A stretch of 41,753 nt of DNA from Syntrophorhabdus sp. PtaB.Bin047 (GTDB lineage Bacteria; Desulfobacterota; Syntrophorhabdia; Syntrophorhabdales; Syntrophorhabdaceae), in assembly GCA_002067235.1 (NCBI GenBank), contig MVQP01000017.1:1-41753 (forward strand), read 5' to 3'. This document shows positions 33,853-40,650 of the stretch, in pieces. Made by a program: the position numbers and the translations under genes. Below the pieces are notes generated by a model, which was given only the letters and a program-made list of their open reading frames with translations, ran no database searches and was not told the origin of the DNA. How positions within the stretch are numbered: position 1 is the stretch's first letter; every line of letters starts with the position of its first letter.

Positions 33853-34025
33853 GGGCCTTTGTGGAATCGTATGAGGACGGCAAGAGCATCATCAAGATCT
33901 GCGGCGATGACGATGAGGTCCTTGAGCGTTTTGAAGTCACCGCCCTCATTCTGGAGAGCCGGGCGCCTGTGTGCTTCAGAACAATCCCGGATGTAACGAT
34001 ACGGTTCGATATAACCAGGAACTGA
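33849..34025 (+). CDS. Small early protein (58 aa)
   Basis: ATG at 33849 overlaps the preceding stop (ATGA); the frame ends at TGA 34023-34025. The product begins MRAFVESYEDGKSIIKICGD and ends VTIRFDITRN, with alternating hydrophobic strands suggesting a small beta fold. No family is recognised. Coupling to the upstream gene supports that it is real. Confidence 0.6.
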   Translation: MRAFVESYEDGKSIIKICGDDDEVLERFEVTALILESRAPVCFRTIPDVTIRFDITRN

Positions 34026-34048
34026 CACATGGATCAAGGAGGTGCAAC

Positions 34049-34156
34049 GTGCCGGCAGAAATTAGTCTACCACTTGGGATAGCGATAATTGTTGCGATGA
34101 TGGCTGCCTTTATCCTGGGCACCTGGATAGGGTTTAAGGCGGGTCAGAAATGTTAG
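34049..34156 (+). CDS. Small single-helix membrane protein (35 aa)
   Basis: The GTG start at 34049 is preceded by AAGGAGG at optimal distance; the frame ends at TAG 34154-34156. The product is a short head (MPAEISLPL), a membrane helix (GIAIIVAMMAAFILGTWIGF) and a basic tail with a terminal Cys (KAGQKC). Its function is unknown. It ends convergently against the minus-strand gene at 34153. Confidence 0.6.
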   Translation: MPAEISLPLGIAIIVAMMAAFILGTWIGFKAGQKC

Positions 34157-34428
34157 AGGTATCTACATCTCTTTCCGGTGTACTCGCACATCCTTTTTGT
34201 GAGGACATTACAGACTACCGAGCTGATCTTCCCGTTTCGGAAGATAAGCTTGGACGTGAAACCCGACTCGTTCTGTCTCATGTTGGCCAGCATTGTCGGA
34301 CACACCGTGTGCGGGTGTTCCGTAATCGTCGGTTGCTGGCTCTTGCCTGCGTAGAAACCGCAACCGAAGCCGGTGCCGAAGGCGGTAACTATGGCCACCA
34401 CAACTGCAAGCGTCGAGGATTCAACCAT
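34153..34428 (-). CDS. Minus-strand membrane-anchored cargo protein
   Basis: The 91-residue protein has an N-terminal helix (TLAVVVAIVTAFGTGFGCGF) followed by a soluble part with four Cys (VCPTM, VVCNV, RMCEY, KRCRYL) that could form disulfides if exported or a metal site. There is no Shine-Dalgarno box. A TATAGT -10 element (34440-34435, minus strand) ends 6 nt before the ATG, so the mRNA may be leaderless, though the -35 region is poor. Its orientation against the early operon suggests expression in the lysogen. No family is recognised. Confidence 0.6.
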   Translation of the reverse strand: MVESSTLAVVVAIVTAFGTGFGCGFYAGKSQQPTITEHPHTVCPTMLANMRQNESGFTSKLIFRNGKISSVVCNVLTKRMCEYTGKRCRYL

Positions 34429-34486
34429 GAAAGCACTATATCACAGCCAATTGCGGCGAAAAAGAAAAATTGAAGGGGAGGACCCC

Positions 34487-34696
34487 ATGGTAACAAACGA
34501 CCCGATAGCAATAACAGTCCGTTACGCTGCCGGCGCCTATATAGCCAGGTGTTATGGCAAGAGTGCATCCCGTACCTCATGCGCGAAGGACGCCGCAGAG
34601 GCGGTGGCCGAAAAGCTCTTCGGCAACAAGCCTCATGTTGTGGTTCGCGTGGACGGGGACAGGATCTGGAAGATCGTGGAACAAACCAACGAGTAA
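34487..34696 (+). CDS. Small early protein (69 aa)
   Basis: ATG 34487 has GGGGAGG upstream; longer in-frame starts lack a ribosome-binding site. The product begins MVTNDPIAITVRYAAGAYIA and continues CYGKSASRTSCAKDAAEAVA, with an alpha-beta pattern and no named domain that I recognise. The gam gene follows after 11 nt. Confidence 0.65.
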   Translation: MVTNDPIAITVRYAAGAYIARCYGKSASRTSCAKDAAEAVAEKLFGNKPHVVVRVDGDRIWKIVEQTNE

Positions 34697-34707
34697 GGAG
34701 GAGATAT

Positions 34708-35208
34708 ATGGCAAAGATCATCAAGACATCAGATTACACGGACTGGAACGACGTTGACGGTGCCCTGAGACGCATGGGCGAGCTTGACGTCAAGCTCCAG
34801 AAGCTCGAAGGCGAGATGACCCTCAAGATCAATGAGATCAAGGCAGAGTATGATGTGAAGGCTGAGGGGCTGAAAGCGGAGCGCAAGGCCATCGAGGAAA
34901 ACATCACCCTCTTCGCCGAGTCCAGGAAACAGGAATTCGCGAAGGTCAGGTCGAAGGACCTCACCTTCGGCGTCGTCGCCTACCGGGTGGTGACGAAGGT
35001 GGTCCTGAAAAACAAGGCGGCAACGGTGGCAGCCCTCAAAGCCCTTGGGCTCGTGCAGTATCTCCGGATCATCGAGGAACCCGATAAAGAAGCCATGAGC
35101 GGTCTTGACGCAACGACCCTTGCCAAAGTCGGCACCACTTTGAAGACCGAGGACAAGCTCCGCATCGAACCGAACATGGAGAAGATAAAGGAGAAGGACG
35201 CTGCATGA
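34708..35208 (+). CDS. gam: Mu Gam-like host-nuclease inhibitor
   Basis: The 166-residue protein matches the Gam family: an N-terminal long helix (DVDGALRRMGELDVKLQKLE), the ERKAIEENITLFAES segment, the beta segment RSKDLTFGVVAYR and the C-terminal KLRIEPN. Gam binds DNA ends and protects linear or transposing phage DNA against RecBCD-type exonucleases; it is a prokaryotic relative of Ku. GGAGGAG precedes the ATG. Its stop codon (35206-35208) directly abuts a type II hammerhead ribozyme. Confidence 0.88.
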   Translation: MAKIIKTSDYTDWNDVDGALRRMGELDVKLQKLEGEMTLKINEIKAEYDVKAEGLKAERKAIEENITLFAESRKQEFAKVRSKDLTFGVVAYRVVTKVVLKNKAATVAALKALGLVQYLRIIEEPDKEAMSGLDATTLAKVGTTLKTEDKLRIEPNMEKIKEKDAA

Positions 35209-35272
35209 GGCCGAAACCATTTTCGTGACACCGCGAAAATGGTCCGTCGGTAATGCCGGTGCTGAGGAGGCC
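35209..35272 (+). ncRNA. Type II hammerhead ribozyme, copy 1
   Basis: Reading 5' to 3': stem II strand GGCC (35209-35212), core GAAA (35213-35216), stem III ACCATTTTCG (35216-35225) pairing perfectly with CGAAAATGGT (35234-35243), cleavage triplet GUC with cleavage after C35244, stem I CGUCGG (35245-35250)/CCGGUG (35256-35261) with loop UAAUG, core CUGAGGA (35262-35268), stem II strand GGCC (35269-35272). All invariant core bases are present, and the A-U pair closes stem III. The open stem II makes it type II. AGGAGG (35265-35270), the best ribosome-binding site for the ATG at 35282, lies inside the core and stem II. It lies between gam and the next gene. Confidence 0.93.
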
Positions 35273-35281
35273 AGGACGAGA

Positions 35282-35800
35282 ATGAATAAGGACTATATCA
35301 TGGACGGTAACCGGATCGCGGACTGCAAGGAGAACGTGGCCAGGATGTCCGTATGGGAGCTCATAAGGTTTCGTCTTCCTCGGGATGTTGACATGGCTGG
35401 TGTCCTCCGCGCGCTCCTGGATCTCGTCGAACCCGTATGGTTCCTGATGGTCCGGACCCTGGGGCTGATGGTCTTCCCACTGTTACTTGTCCTCTTGCCG
35501 TTCATCGCTGATAAGGAGATACGTCTCGCCCGGCGGTTTGTTGCCAGGATGGAGGCTGAAAAGACGGGGAGTGGCTCCATAGAGGTGCACCGCACGAATT
35601 TCGAGAGGTTCAAGGGTCGGAGGTTCAAGTGCTGGGCCTACAACGTTCTCGTGGACAGTCTCCCCCTGCATCAACTCGTTGGAATCCCTTCCTTTGATTA
35701 CGCGCAGCAGGACCGCCAGACCGGTGACATGGTGTTCTACAGGCTGAAAAAGGATAATACGGAGGTCTCAGATGAAGTCGAAAAGCCGGAAGAGACGTGA
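35282..35800 (+). CDS. Membrane-associated early protein downstream of ribozyme 1
   Basis: The 172-residue protein starts at ATG 35282, 9 nt after the hammerhead. It has a central hydrophobic hairpin (VWFLMVRTLGLMVFPLLLVL, about 59-78) and a basic helix (RLARRFVARMEAEK), suggesting a membrane-bound protein with a cytoplasmic C-terminal domain. I recognise no family. It overlaps the next gene by 29 nt. Confidence 0.65.
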   Translation: MNKDYIMDGNRIADCKENVARMSVWELIRFRLPRDVDMAGVLRALLDLVEPVWFLMVRTLGLMVFPLLLVLLPFIADKEIRLARRFVARMEAEKTGSGSIEVHRTNFERFKGRRFKCWAYNVLVDSLPLHQLVGIPSFDYAQQDRQTGDMVFYRLKKDNTEVSDEVEKPEET

Positions 35801-36374
35801 TCCTGCGGAGTTATTGAACATGTTCAAGAAACTCTGCCCGACCAAAGACAACAGCGCTGAATCCGCGATGGTGCCCGAGCTCTATAGACCGTCCTGCGGT
35901 ACCGAAGGAATGGATTTCGAAGCCGAGTTTTGTGATAAGTGCGAAAGGAACAGGGAATTTTGGGAACATTACGACCGGGACGATATAAGGCCGGAATTGC
36001 TCTGCCCAATAAACGACAAGGCTCTTTCCGGAAATTACGTGCCGCAATGGATCATCAGGAACGGCAAGCCGTGCTGTACGGAATTCAGGACACAACATAC
36101 AAAACCGCAAGGTGCCGTAACGAAAGGAGCGAACAGTGAAGGGCGTAATCGAACCGAAATATCGATGGAGGATGTCGCGGTAAGGCTGAGATTGCTCAGA
36201 GGAAAGAACGCCCAAGCCTCTGTAGCTTCTGGGCTTGGCATAACCACGCGGGCATATCAATATCTCGAACACGCTAAGAGACTGCCGTCTGTACCCATCC
36301 TGGTAAAAATAGCGGCTACATATGGTGTCTCTATTGATCGGCTCCTTAATGGAACCAAGACAGACCGGGGGTGA
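35772..36374 (+). CDS. XRE-family regulator with N-terminal Cys cluster
   Basis: The 200-residue protein has an N-terminal half with scattered Cys (FCDKCERNREF, LLCPIND, PCCTEF) that may form a zinc-binding domain, and a C-terminal XRE helix-turn-helix (RLRLLRGKNAQASVASGLGI, about 136-155, then YGVSIDRLLNG). A domain order with the DNA-binding domain last is unusual for XRE proteins. GGAGG lies 7 nt before the ATG. It is probably a regulator of early or middle phage expression. Confidence 0.72.
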   Translation: MKSKSRKRRDPAELLNMFKKLCPTKDNSAESAMVPELYRPSCGTEGMDFEAEFCDKCERNREFWEHYDRDDIRPELLCPINDKALSGNYVPQWIIRNGKPCCTEFRTQHTKPQGAVTKGANSEGRNRTEISMEDVAVRLRLLRGKNAQASVASGLGITTRAYQYLEHAKRLPSVPILVKIAATYGVSIDRLLNGTKTDRG

Positions 36375-36378
36375 GAGT

Positions 36379-36546
36379 ATGAACTCAAAGGGTATCGAGA
36401 TATCGGTATACGATAATCGCAGTATCCTATTCCTCATCCCTTCTATCCATCTCGACCTTAGTAGCGGGATCTTCGCCGTCACGTTCTCCTGGATATTCTG
36501 GAGCCTGGAGATCGCCATAAAGGAGGTGGCTGATGGCAATCCTTAA
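36379..36546 (+). CDS. Small early protein (55 aa)
   Basis: ATG 36379 has GGGGGTGAG upstream. The product (MNSKGIEISVYDNRSILFLI..., 55 residues) has a moderately hydrophobic middle (SSGIFAVTFSWIFWSLEIAI). It may be a small membrane or phage-specific protein. The function is unknown. Confidence 0.55.
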   Translation: MNSKGIEISVYDNRSILFLIPSIHLDLSSGIFAVTFSWIFWSLEIAIKEVADGNP

Positions 36547-36577
36547 CAAAGAAACTCAGGAGGGGGATTTCAAATGA
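36533..36577 (+). CDS. Possible 14-aa coupling peptide
   Basis: ATG 36533 has AAGGAGG 5 nt upstream. The 14-codon frame (MAILNKETQEGDFK) ends in ATGA shared with the start of the next gene at 36574. It is probably a translational coupling leader rather than a functional protein. Confidence 0.35.
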   Translation: MAILNKETQEGDFK

Positions 36578-36999
36578 GCAGACAAAATCAGAAGAAGCGC
36601 GACCCTGTAAAGCTGATACCGGTTGATGCAGCCAAGCGGATCGCCGAGGAGTACGCCCAGGATCAGGTTATCGTCTGCACCTTTGAGAGCACCACCAACC
36701 GGGTCCACGTGGTGACCTATGGCAAACGCATCGAAGACGCCGAGAACGCAGCCAAGGGCGGTGATTTCGTGAAGAAGGCCCTGGGGTGGCCCGACAGGCT
36801 CTGCAACAGCACACCTCCGAGAGTCCAGGCTCTTGGCGACGCCCTGAAAGAGGCGGTAAAGCTAATAGAGGGATGGCATAGCATGAGGGAGCAGCGTTTG
36901 CCCGAACACAAGGAGCGCGAGGCATGGAGGATTTACTACGATCACGCCCCAGAGATGAAACCGATCCGAGAGGCCCTCGAGCTTCTCTCGGGAGGATAG
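36574..36999 (+). CDS. Early protein of unknown function
   Basis: The 141-residue protein has an N-terminal alpha/beta part (DAAKRIAEEYAQDQVIVCTF, then VHVVTYGKRIEDAENAA) that resembles small domains found in many mobile elements, and a helical C-terminal half. GGAGGGG precedes the ATG. The function is unknown; its position between regulator genes suggests an early role. Confidence 0.65.
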   Translation: MSRQNQKKRDPVKLIPVDAAKRIAEEYAQDQVIVCTFESTTNRVHVVTYGKRIEDAENAAKGGDFVKKALGWPDRLCNSTPPRVQALGDALKEAVKLIEGWHSMREQRLPEHKEREAWRIYYDHAPEMKPIREALELLSGG

Positions 37000-37003
37000 C
37001 ACA

Positions 37004-37156
37004 ATGACATGCCCTACGTGTAAAGAACAAGTAGCAATAACAGCGTTCCCGGCGGTCCATGATGAGGAACTGGTGGATGTCAAGTTAGAGTGCCCCGCCT
37101 GCGGTTGGTCGGCCTATGCCTTTCTTGACATCGACAGTTTCGTGCGCGTCGAATAG
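37004..37156 (+). CDS. Small zinc-ribbon protein (50 aa)
   Basis: ATG 37004 has GGAGG 9 nt upstream, and the frame ends at TAG 37154-37156. CPTC (3-6) and CPAC (30-33) form a classical four-Cys zinc ribbon with about 23 residues between knuckles. Its stop codon lies 7 nt before hammerhead copy 2. The likely role is nucleic-acid or protein binding. Confidence 0.7.
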   Translation: MTCPTCKEQVAITAFPAVHDEELVDVKLECPACGWSAYAFLDIDSFVRVE

Positions 37157-37163
37157 GGAGCGA

Positions 37164-37227
37164 GGCCGAAACCATCTTCGGGACACCAGGAAGATGGTCT
37201 GCCGGTAATGCCGCCGCTGAGGAGGCC
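37164..37227 (+). ncRNA. Type II hammerhead ribozyme, copy 2
   Basis: Stem II GGCC (37164-37167), GAAA (37168-37171), stem III ACCATCTTC (37171-37179) pairing with GAAGATGGT (37190-37198), cleavage triplet GUC with cleavage after C37199, stem I UGCCGG (37200-37205)/CCGCCG (37211-37216) with loop UAAUG and one C-C mismatch, core CUGAGGA (37217-37223), stem II GGCC (37224-37227). Compared with copy 1 the stem III pair T-A has become C-G, a compensatory change; most other positions are kept. AGGAGG (37220-37225) is again the ribosome-binding site, 10 nt before ATG 37236. Confidence 0.88.
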
Positions 37228-37235
37228 AGGAAACG

Positions 37236-37451
37236 ATGGACAAGACAAAGAATATGAAAATCCCAAAATTCCCGAACTGCGATGTCAGTCTGACGCACTC
37301 AGAGCAATACGGTCTCACCACGGGCTTTGACGCGATCATCTATCGCGTCATGCTGTTCCCGACAGAGAAGAAACGGCCGAACAAGGAGCAGATCGACAAG
37401 ATGGCGTGCTCACTTATAGACGCCGCCTGCAATGCTATGGAGACAGAATAA
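37236..37451 (+). CDS. Small early protein downstream of ribozyme 2
   Basis: The 71-residue protein starts 8 nt after the hammerhead. The product (MDKTKNMKIPKFPNCDVSL...) has no named domain; the C-terminal helix KEQIDKMACSLIDAACNAME is likely amphipathic. It joins the next gene by a TAATG overlap. The function is unknown. Confidence 0.65.
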   Translation: MDKTKNMKIPKFPNCDVSLTHSEQYGLTTGFDAIIYRVMLFPTEKKRPNKEQIDKMACSLIDAACNAMETE

Positions 37452-37727
37452 TGACAGATGACCGTAACCGCCGTCACTCGCAATGCGGCAGGGATCTCAC
37501 AAAATCCTCCAGAACTCTCCTTGCCGGAGGAGAGCAATTGCGGGATCCGGCAATAACCGATCTCGGGAGTGTATCCATCATGAATGACGACACCTGCCAC
37601 GTGGAACTGACAACGGACTGCTGGACCTGCGGAAAACCCATGACACGCTTCGCCCAGGATTCCTGGTACTGGTACTACCGGTGCGAGGCCTGCGGCGTGG
37701 AGCGTATGTATCCGAAGGAGAAAAACG

Positions 37728-37750
<23 letters not shown>
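37451..37750 (+). CDS. Small zinc-ribbon protein
   Basis: The 99-residue frame is coupled to the previous gene. The N-terminal third is low in structure; an internal ATG at 37580 could be the true start of a 56-residue zinc ribbon. CWTC (57-60) and CEAC (78-81) form the four-Cys site, with aromatic residues DSWYWYYR between. It overlaps the next zinc-ribbon gene by 23 nt. Confidence 0.6.
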
Positions 37751-37872
<122 letters not shown>

Positions 37873-37895
<23 letters not shown>

Positions 37896-38235
37896 TTTTG
37901 ACAGACCCGCCCTGACGGAGGAGCAAGAGCTGATCTTCAACCTGCTCCGCAAGGGCAGGAAGAACGCGATCCGCGAGAAGACCCTTTCTGCCATGACGGG
38001 GATCTCCGGCGTGCGGGTCCGGCAGATCATCAAGCACCTCACCGAGCATCACGGCATCCTGGTGGTTTCCTCCACGGCAAATCCTCCCGGGTTCTACTTT
38101 CCGGAGACCAGGGAGGAATACCGGGCAGGCGTCGCGCAGTATGTGAACAGGATCCGGTCTCTGGCGGGCCGCCTGAGGGCAATGGACCGCGAGGCCTACG
38201 AATCGTTATTCGGTCAGGAGAGGCTGGCAATATAA
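37873..38235 (+). CDS. Winged-helix DNA-binding protein
   Basis: The 120-residue protein has an N-terminal winged helix (TEEQELIFNLLRKG, then SAMTGISGVRVRQIIKHLTE with recognition helix near 50-60, and a wing GILVVSSTANPPGFYFP). The C-terminal part is helical. Translation depends on the GA tract as leader. It is probably a phage regulator. Confidence 0.75.
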
Positions 38236-38264
38236 AACCTAATCTTTTAAGGAGGGTGTTACGT

Positions 38265-38822
38265 ATGGAGACAATCAAGGTCAGAATCGAAGGAACGGCA
38301 CCGCTGATGCAGCACCGGTATGTGTTCAAGGATGAACTGGCGCAGAAGACCCAAAAGAAGACGGGTGCCAAGGATTACAGCGACGAGTGGAAAACGGGGC
38401 TCCACTGGGACGATGTGCTCGGAGTCTTTGAGCCTGCAAGTCACATCGAGGGCGCACTCATCAAGGCGGCGGTCAACTTCCAGATAACAGGCAAGGGCAA
38501 GAAAACGTATAAGGATCTCTTCAAGAGCGCGGTCTTTGTCACTCCGGACTATATTCCCCACGGGCTGAAAGACTCTCCGGAAAAGCTCCTGGAATCGGGG
38601 AAACTGACCGTGGACAAGAGGCTTGTGAGGGTCAACAACTCGGGCGTTGAGAGGATGCGTCCCATGCTCAGAAACTGGTCCCTGGAATTTGACATCGAGG
38701 TGCATGATCCCCAGATCCCCCGGGAGGTGGTGAAGGAGGTCCTGGACCTTGCAGGTAAACAGTACGGCATCGGGGATTTCAGGCCGAGGTACGGAAGATT
38801 TATGGTGACGCGGTTTGAATAG
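38265..38822 (+). CDS. Conserved phage protein, unknown function
   Basis: The 185-residue protein starts METIKVRIEGTAPLMQHRYV. ATG 38265 has AAGGAGG 9 nt upstream; an in-frame GTG at 38256 is less likely. Proteins with the opening I-G-T-x-P-L-M-x-H occur in many phages without known function. The C-terminal segment GIGDFRPRYGRFMVTRFE is well defined. An RNA-binding RAMP-like fold is conceivable from the strand pattern, but I cannot support it further. Confidence 0.65.
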   Translation: METIKVRIEGTAPLMQHRYVFKDELAQKTQKKTGAKDYSDEWKTGLHWDDVLGVFEPASHIEGALIKAAVNFQITGKGKKTYKDLFKSAVFVTPDYIPHGLKDSPEKLLESGKLTVDKRLVRVNNSGVERMRPMLRNWSLEFDIEVHDPQIPREVVKEVLDLAGKQYGIGDFRPRYGRFMVTRFE

Positions 38823-39085
38823 GGCAAGGCATGGTTTGGCTTGGTAAGGCCTGGCGCGCTCGGGCCTGGCACGATCGGGCGAGGTTAGGTTAGGCAAGGC
38901 GAAACACCCCTTCGGGGGTGTCACCGGATGATGTCCGGTCTGATGAGCCTCAAGGCAAGGCGGGCTGTGGCCGGGTTACGGTTAGGCGCGATCGGCCGAG
39001 GTTAGGCGGGCTCAGGTGCGGCTCGGCAAATGCTGGCATGGCGAGGCGAGTTTTGGCAAGGCAAGGTCTGGCAGGGCAGGGATTA
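38823..39085 (+). repeat. GGYNN pentanucleotide-periodic repeat field
   Basis: For about 210 nt the sequence can be cut into five-base words beginning GG(C/T): GGCAA, GGCAT, GGTTT, GGCTT, GGTAA, GGTTA, GGCGA and so on. The series is interrupted by hammerhead copy 3 (38897-38950) and resumes afterwards. No gene is present in this 280-nt gap. In RNA this gives a G-pair every five bases. Confidence 0.85.
38897..38950 (+). ncRNA. Type II hammerhead ribozyme, copy 3
   Basis: Stem II AGGC (38897-38900), GAAA (38901-38904), stem III ACACCCC (38904-38910) capped by a UUCG tetraloop and GGGGTGT (38915-38921), GUC with cleavage after C38922, stem I ACCGG (38923-38927)/CCGGT (38935-38939) with a 7-nt loop, core CUGAUGA (38940-38946), stem II GCCT (38947-38950). 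All stems are perfect, and the core is the classical CUGAUGA version. It sits 74 nt after the previous gene and 152 nt before the Gp16-like gene, inside the GGYNN repeat field. Confidence 0.95.
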
Positions 39086-39102
39086 TTTCCTTGGGAGGTT
39101 TT

Positions 39103-39585
39103 ATGAACGAGGCCGTCAACCGAAAGCAACTGCAGATAATTCATGTTGCCCTCAAACAACTTAGACTTGATGACGCGACCTATCGGGCCATGCTGAAAAA
39201 CCGCTACAATGTGGAATCCAGTAAGAACCTCTCTTACCGGGAAGCAAGCGAGTTGATAGATTACTTCAAAGGGCTCGGCTTCCGGCTGAAGACGAAGCGG
39301 ACCCCGCCCCAGAATCCCTGCTGGCCCTGCGCTCCCAGGACGCCCGGCATGCCCCTTCCCGAGAACGTCGTCGTCCTCGCGAGCCCCGGCCAGCTCCGGA
39401 TGATCGAGCACCTTGCCGCAGATATCAAGTGGCACCACTGGGACGGGTACCGTCGCTGGCTGAAGAAGTACTTCAAGGTCGACCAGGTCCGTACATCTCC
39501 CGACGCCTCCGCCGTCATCGAGGCGCTGAAAAACATGTGGAAGGACCAGAACGGCTGCGCCTGCAGGAGGGCAAAGAATGGCTGA
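39103..39585 (+). CDS. Mu Gp16/GemA-like regulatory protein
   Basis: The 160-residue protein has the Gp16/GemA (DUF1018) pattern: NRKQLQIIHVALKQLRLDDA, then YRAMLKNRYNVESSKNLSYR with the conserved ELIDYFKGLGF helix, and a C-terminal half with HHWDGYRRWLKKYFKVDQVR. In Mu, the gemA region lies just before mor and affects host gene expression. ATG 39103 has GGGAGG upstream. It overlaps mor by 8 nt. Confidence 0.85.
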   Translation: MNEAVNRKQLQIIHVALKQLRLDDATYRAMLKNRYNVESSKNLSYREASELIDYFKGLGFRLKTKRTPPQNPCWPCAPRTPGMPLPENVVVLASPGQLRMIEHLAADIKWHHWDGYRRWLKKYFKVDQVRTSPDASAVIEALKNMWKDQNGCACRRAKNG

Positions 39586-39913
39586 TGATCCTATCCTGAG
39601 GCGCCTGACCGGTGACTTTCGCCGTCTCGCTGAGATCGTGGGAGTAGAGAACGCGCTGCGGGTTTCCCAGGAGTTCGGAGGGCTGTGGATCTCCATCCCG
39701 AAGCTTGACGCCCTCAGGCGGGAAAGTCGCGACGCCGAGATCAGGGGGGAATACGACAAGGCGGTGGACAACAAGACGGACGTGGTTCGAACCCTCGCCC
39801 GCAAATACAATTTGACCGCCCGACAGATTTACAATATATTGGGTATACAGCCGGAGGGAGATCCAGATCTCGTTCTTCCCCTTTTTTTCAATGAAACTCC
39901 TCCAGTGAAATAG
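39578..39913 (+). CDS. Mor-like middle transcription activator
   Basis: The 111-residue protein matches the Mor/C family: an N-terminal dimerisation region (LAEIVGVENALRVSQEFGGLWISIP) and a C-terminal helix-turn-helix (VVRTLARKYNLTARQIYNIL, about 69-88). It should activate the middle promoter immediately downstream. The Gly-Gly between helix and strand, as in Mu Mor, is present (EFGG). It is the last gene of the early operon. Confidence 0.88.
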   Translation: MADDPILRRLTGDFRRLAEIVGVENALRVSQEFGGLWISIPKLDALRRESRDAEIRGEYDKAVDNKTDVVRTLARKYNLTARQIYNILGIQPEGDPDLVLPLFFNETPPVK

Positions 39914-39919
39914 TTCAAA

Positions 39920-39969
39920 CTGAAACGCTTCAGATTCCCCGCTTCACCAGTACCCGGATAGACTATGAA
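39920..39969 (+). promoter_or_regulatory. Candidate Mor-dependent middle promoter
   Basis: An inverted repeat CTGAA-N4-TTCAG (39920-39933) lies about 44 bp upstream of a start expected from TAGACT (39959-39964) or TATGAA (39964-39969). There is no -35 box, as expected for a promoter that needs Mor. The exact Mor recognition sequence of this phage is unknown. Confidence 0.4.
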
Positions 39970-39974
39970 TCGAT

Positions 39975-40340
39975 ATGAAACACCTCTCCTTTATGGCACA
40001 GGATGCCGGGCCCGTCGCACCCGGTGTCCTGTGCCCATCAAAAGAAAACCCCCACACCCATTGCGAAGCCCTGGAGGGGAACCCGCGTCCGGTTAAAGGC
40101 CCGGCCGGTCCCCTACCAGGCAATAAAGACTTTATCGACAAGCTCCAGGAACTGGTTGCCCGTTGGGAACATCACGCGAGACGAGAGTTTCATGCGGCTG
40201 AAAGCGAAGAGAATTACATGGGGAGAAAGTTGCTGGAACACGGAGCAGTATGCCACTGCAACTGCGCGAACGCTCTCAGGGAAGTCCTAAAGGCAGCCTC
40301 AACTGAGCCTTCAGCCACTCCAGAAGGAGATCAAAAGTGA
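39975..40340 (+). CDS. Phage protein of unknown function
   Basis: The 121-residue frame has a low-structure Pro/Gly-rich first third, so the real start may be further in. The later part (DFIDKLQELVARWEHHARRE, then GRKLLEHGAVCHCNCANALR) is helical and resembles small phage proteins of unknown function. The ATG at 39975 lacks a ribosome-binding site. Its end overlaps the convergent DUF2513 gene by 65 nt. Confidence 0.5.
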   Translation: MKHLSFMAQDAGPVAPGVLCPSKENPHTHCEALEGNPRPVKGPAGPLPGNKDFIDKLQELVARWEHHARREFHAAESEENYMGRKLLEHGAVCHCNCANALREVLKAASTEPSATPEGDQK

Positions 40341-40641
40341 CTGATACACCGGGCTTGAGGATCGTCTCCTTTGCTTTTCTCCAGAGAGAGTCGTCCGCAG
40401 CGGCATGGAGAAACTCGTACCCCGCCCAGGTGAGTTCATCGATGTGTATTCCCGATATGCCCTTCATGACCCTGACGACCCGGCCCTTGAGAAAACCCGC
40501 GTCAATGAGGAGGTCGAAATGAGCGTAAACGGCCGCAGGATCATAATCCTCGAAAGCTCGGATGTTTGTATAGGCCACACCAGCCGGCTTGGCCTCGATC
40601 TCCTTGAAGATAGCCCTGATCAGGTCAAAATCGCGCTCCAT
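40276..40641 (-). CDS. DUF2513 family protein (minus-strand cargo)
   Basis: The 121-residue protein has the DUF2513 pattern: MERDFDLIRAIFKEIEAKP, AVYAHFDLLIDAGFLKG and HIDELTWAGYEFLHAA, a winged-helix-like fold found in phages and islands. It is transcribed against the lytic genes from its own promoter (40678-40651), which predicts a 2-3 nt leader, i.e. an almost leaderless mRNA. Expression in the lysogen is likely. The function of the family is not established. Confidence 0.78.
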   Translation of the reverse strand: MERDFDLIRAIFKEIEAKPAGVAYTNIRAFEDYDPAAVYAHFDLLIDAGFLKGRVVRVMKGISGIHIDELTWAGYEFLHAAADDSLWRKAKETILKPGVSVTFDLLLEWLKAQLRLPLGLP

Positions 40642-40650
40642 GGCGTAGAT

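Noticed and set aside
35244..35272. Resemblance of GGTAATGCC...CTGAGGA to part of a TPP riboswitch
   Set aside because: The remaining TPP helices and conserved loops are absent, while all hammerhead elements fit in order in two copies.
38823..39085. CRISPR array or iterated protein-binding array with fixed unit
   Set aside because: There is no constant repeat unit with unique spacers; only a five-base GGYNN phase is kept.
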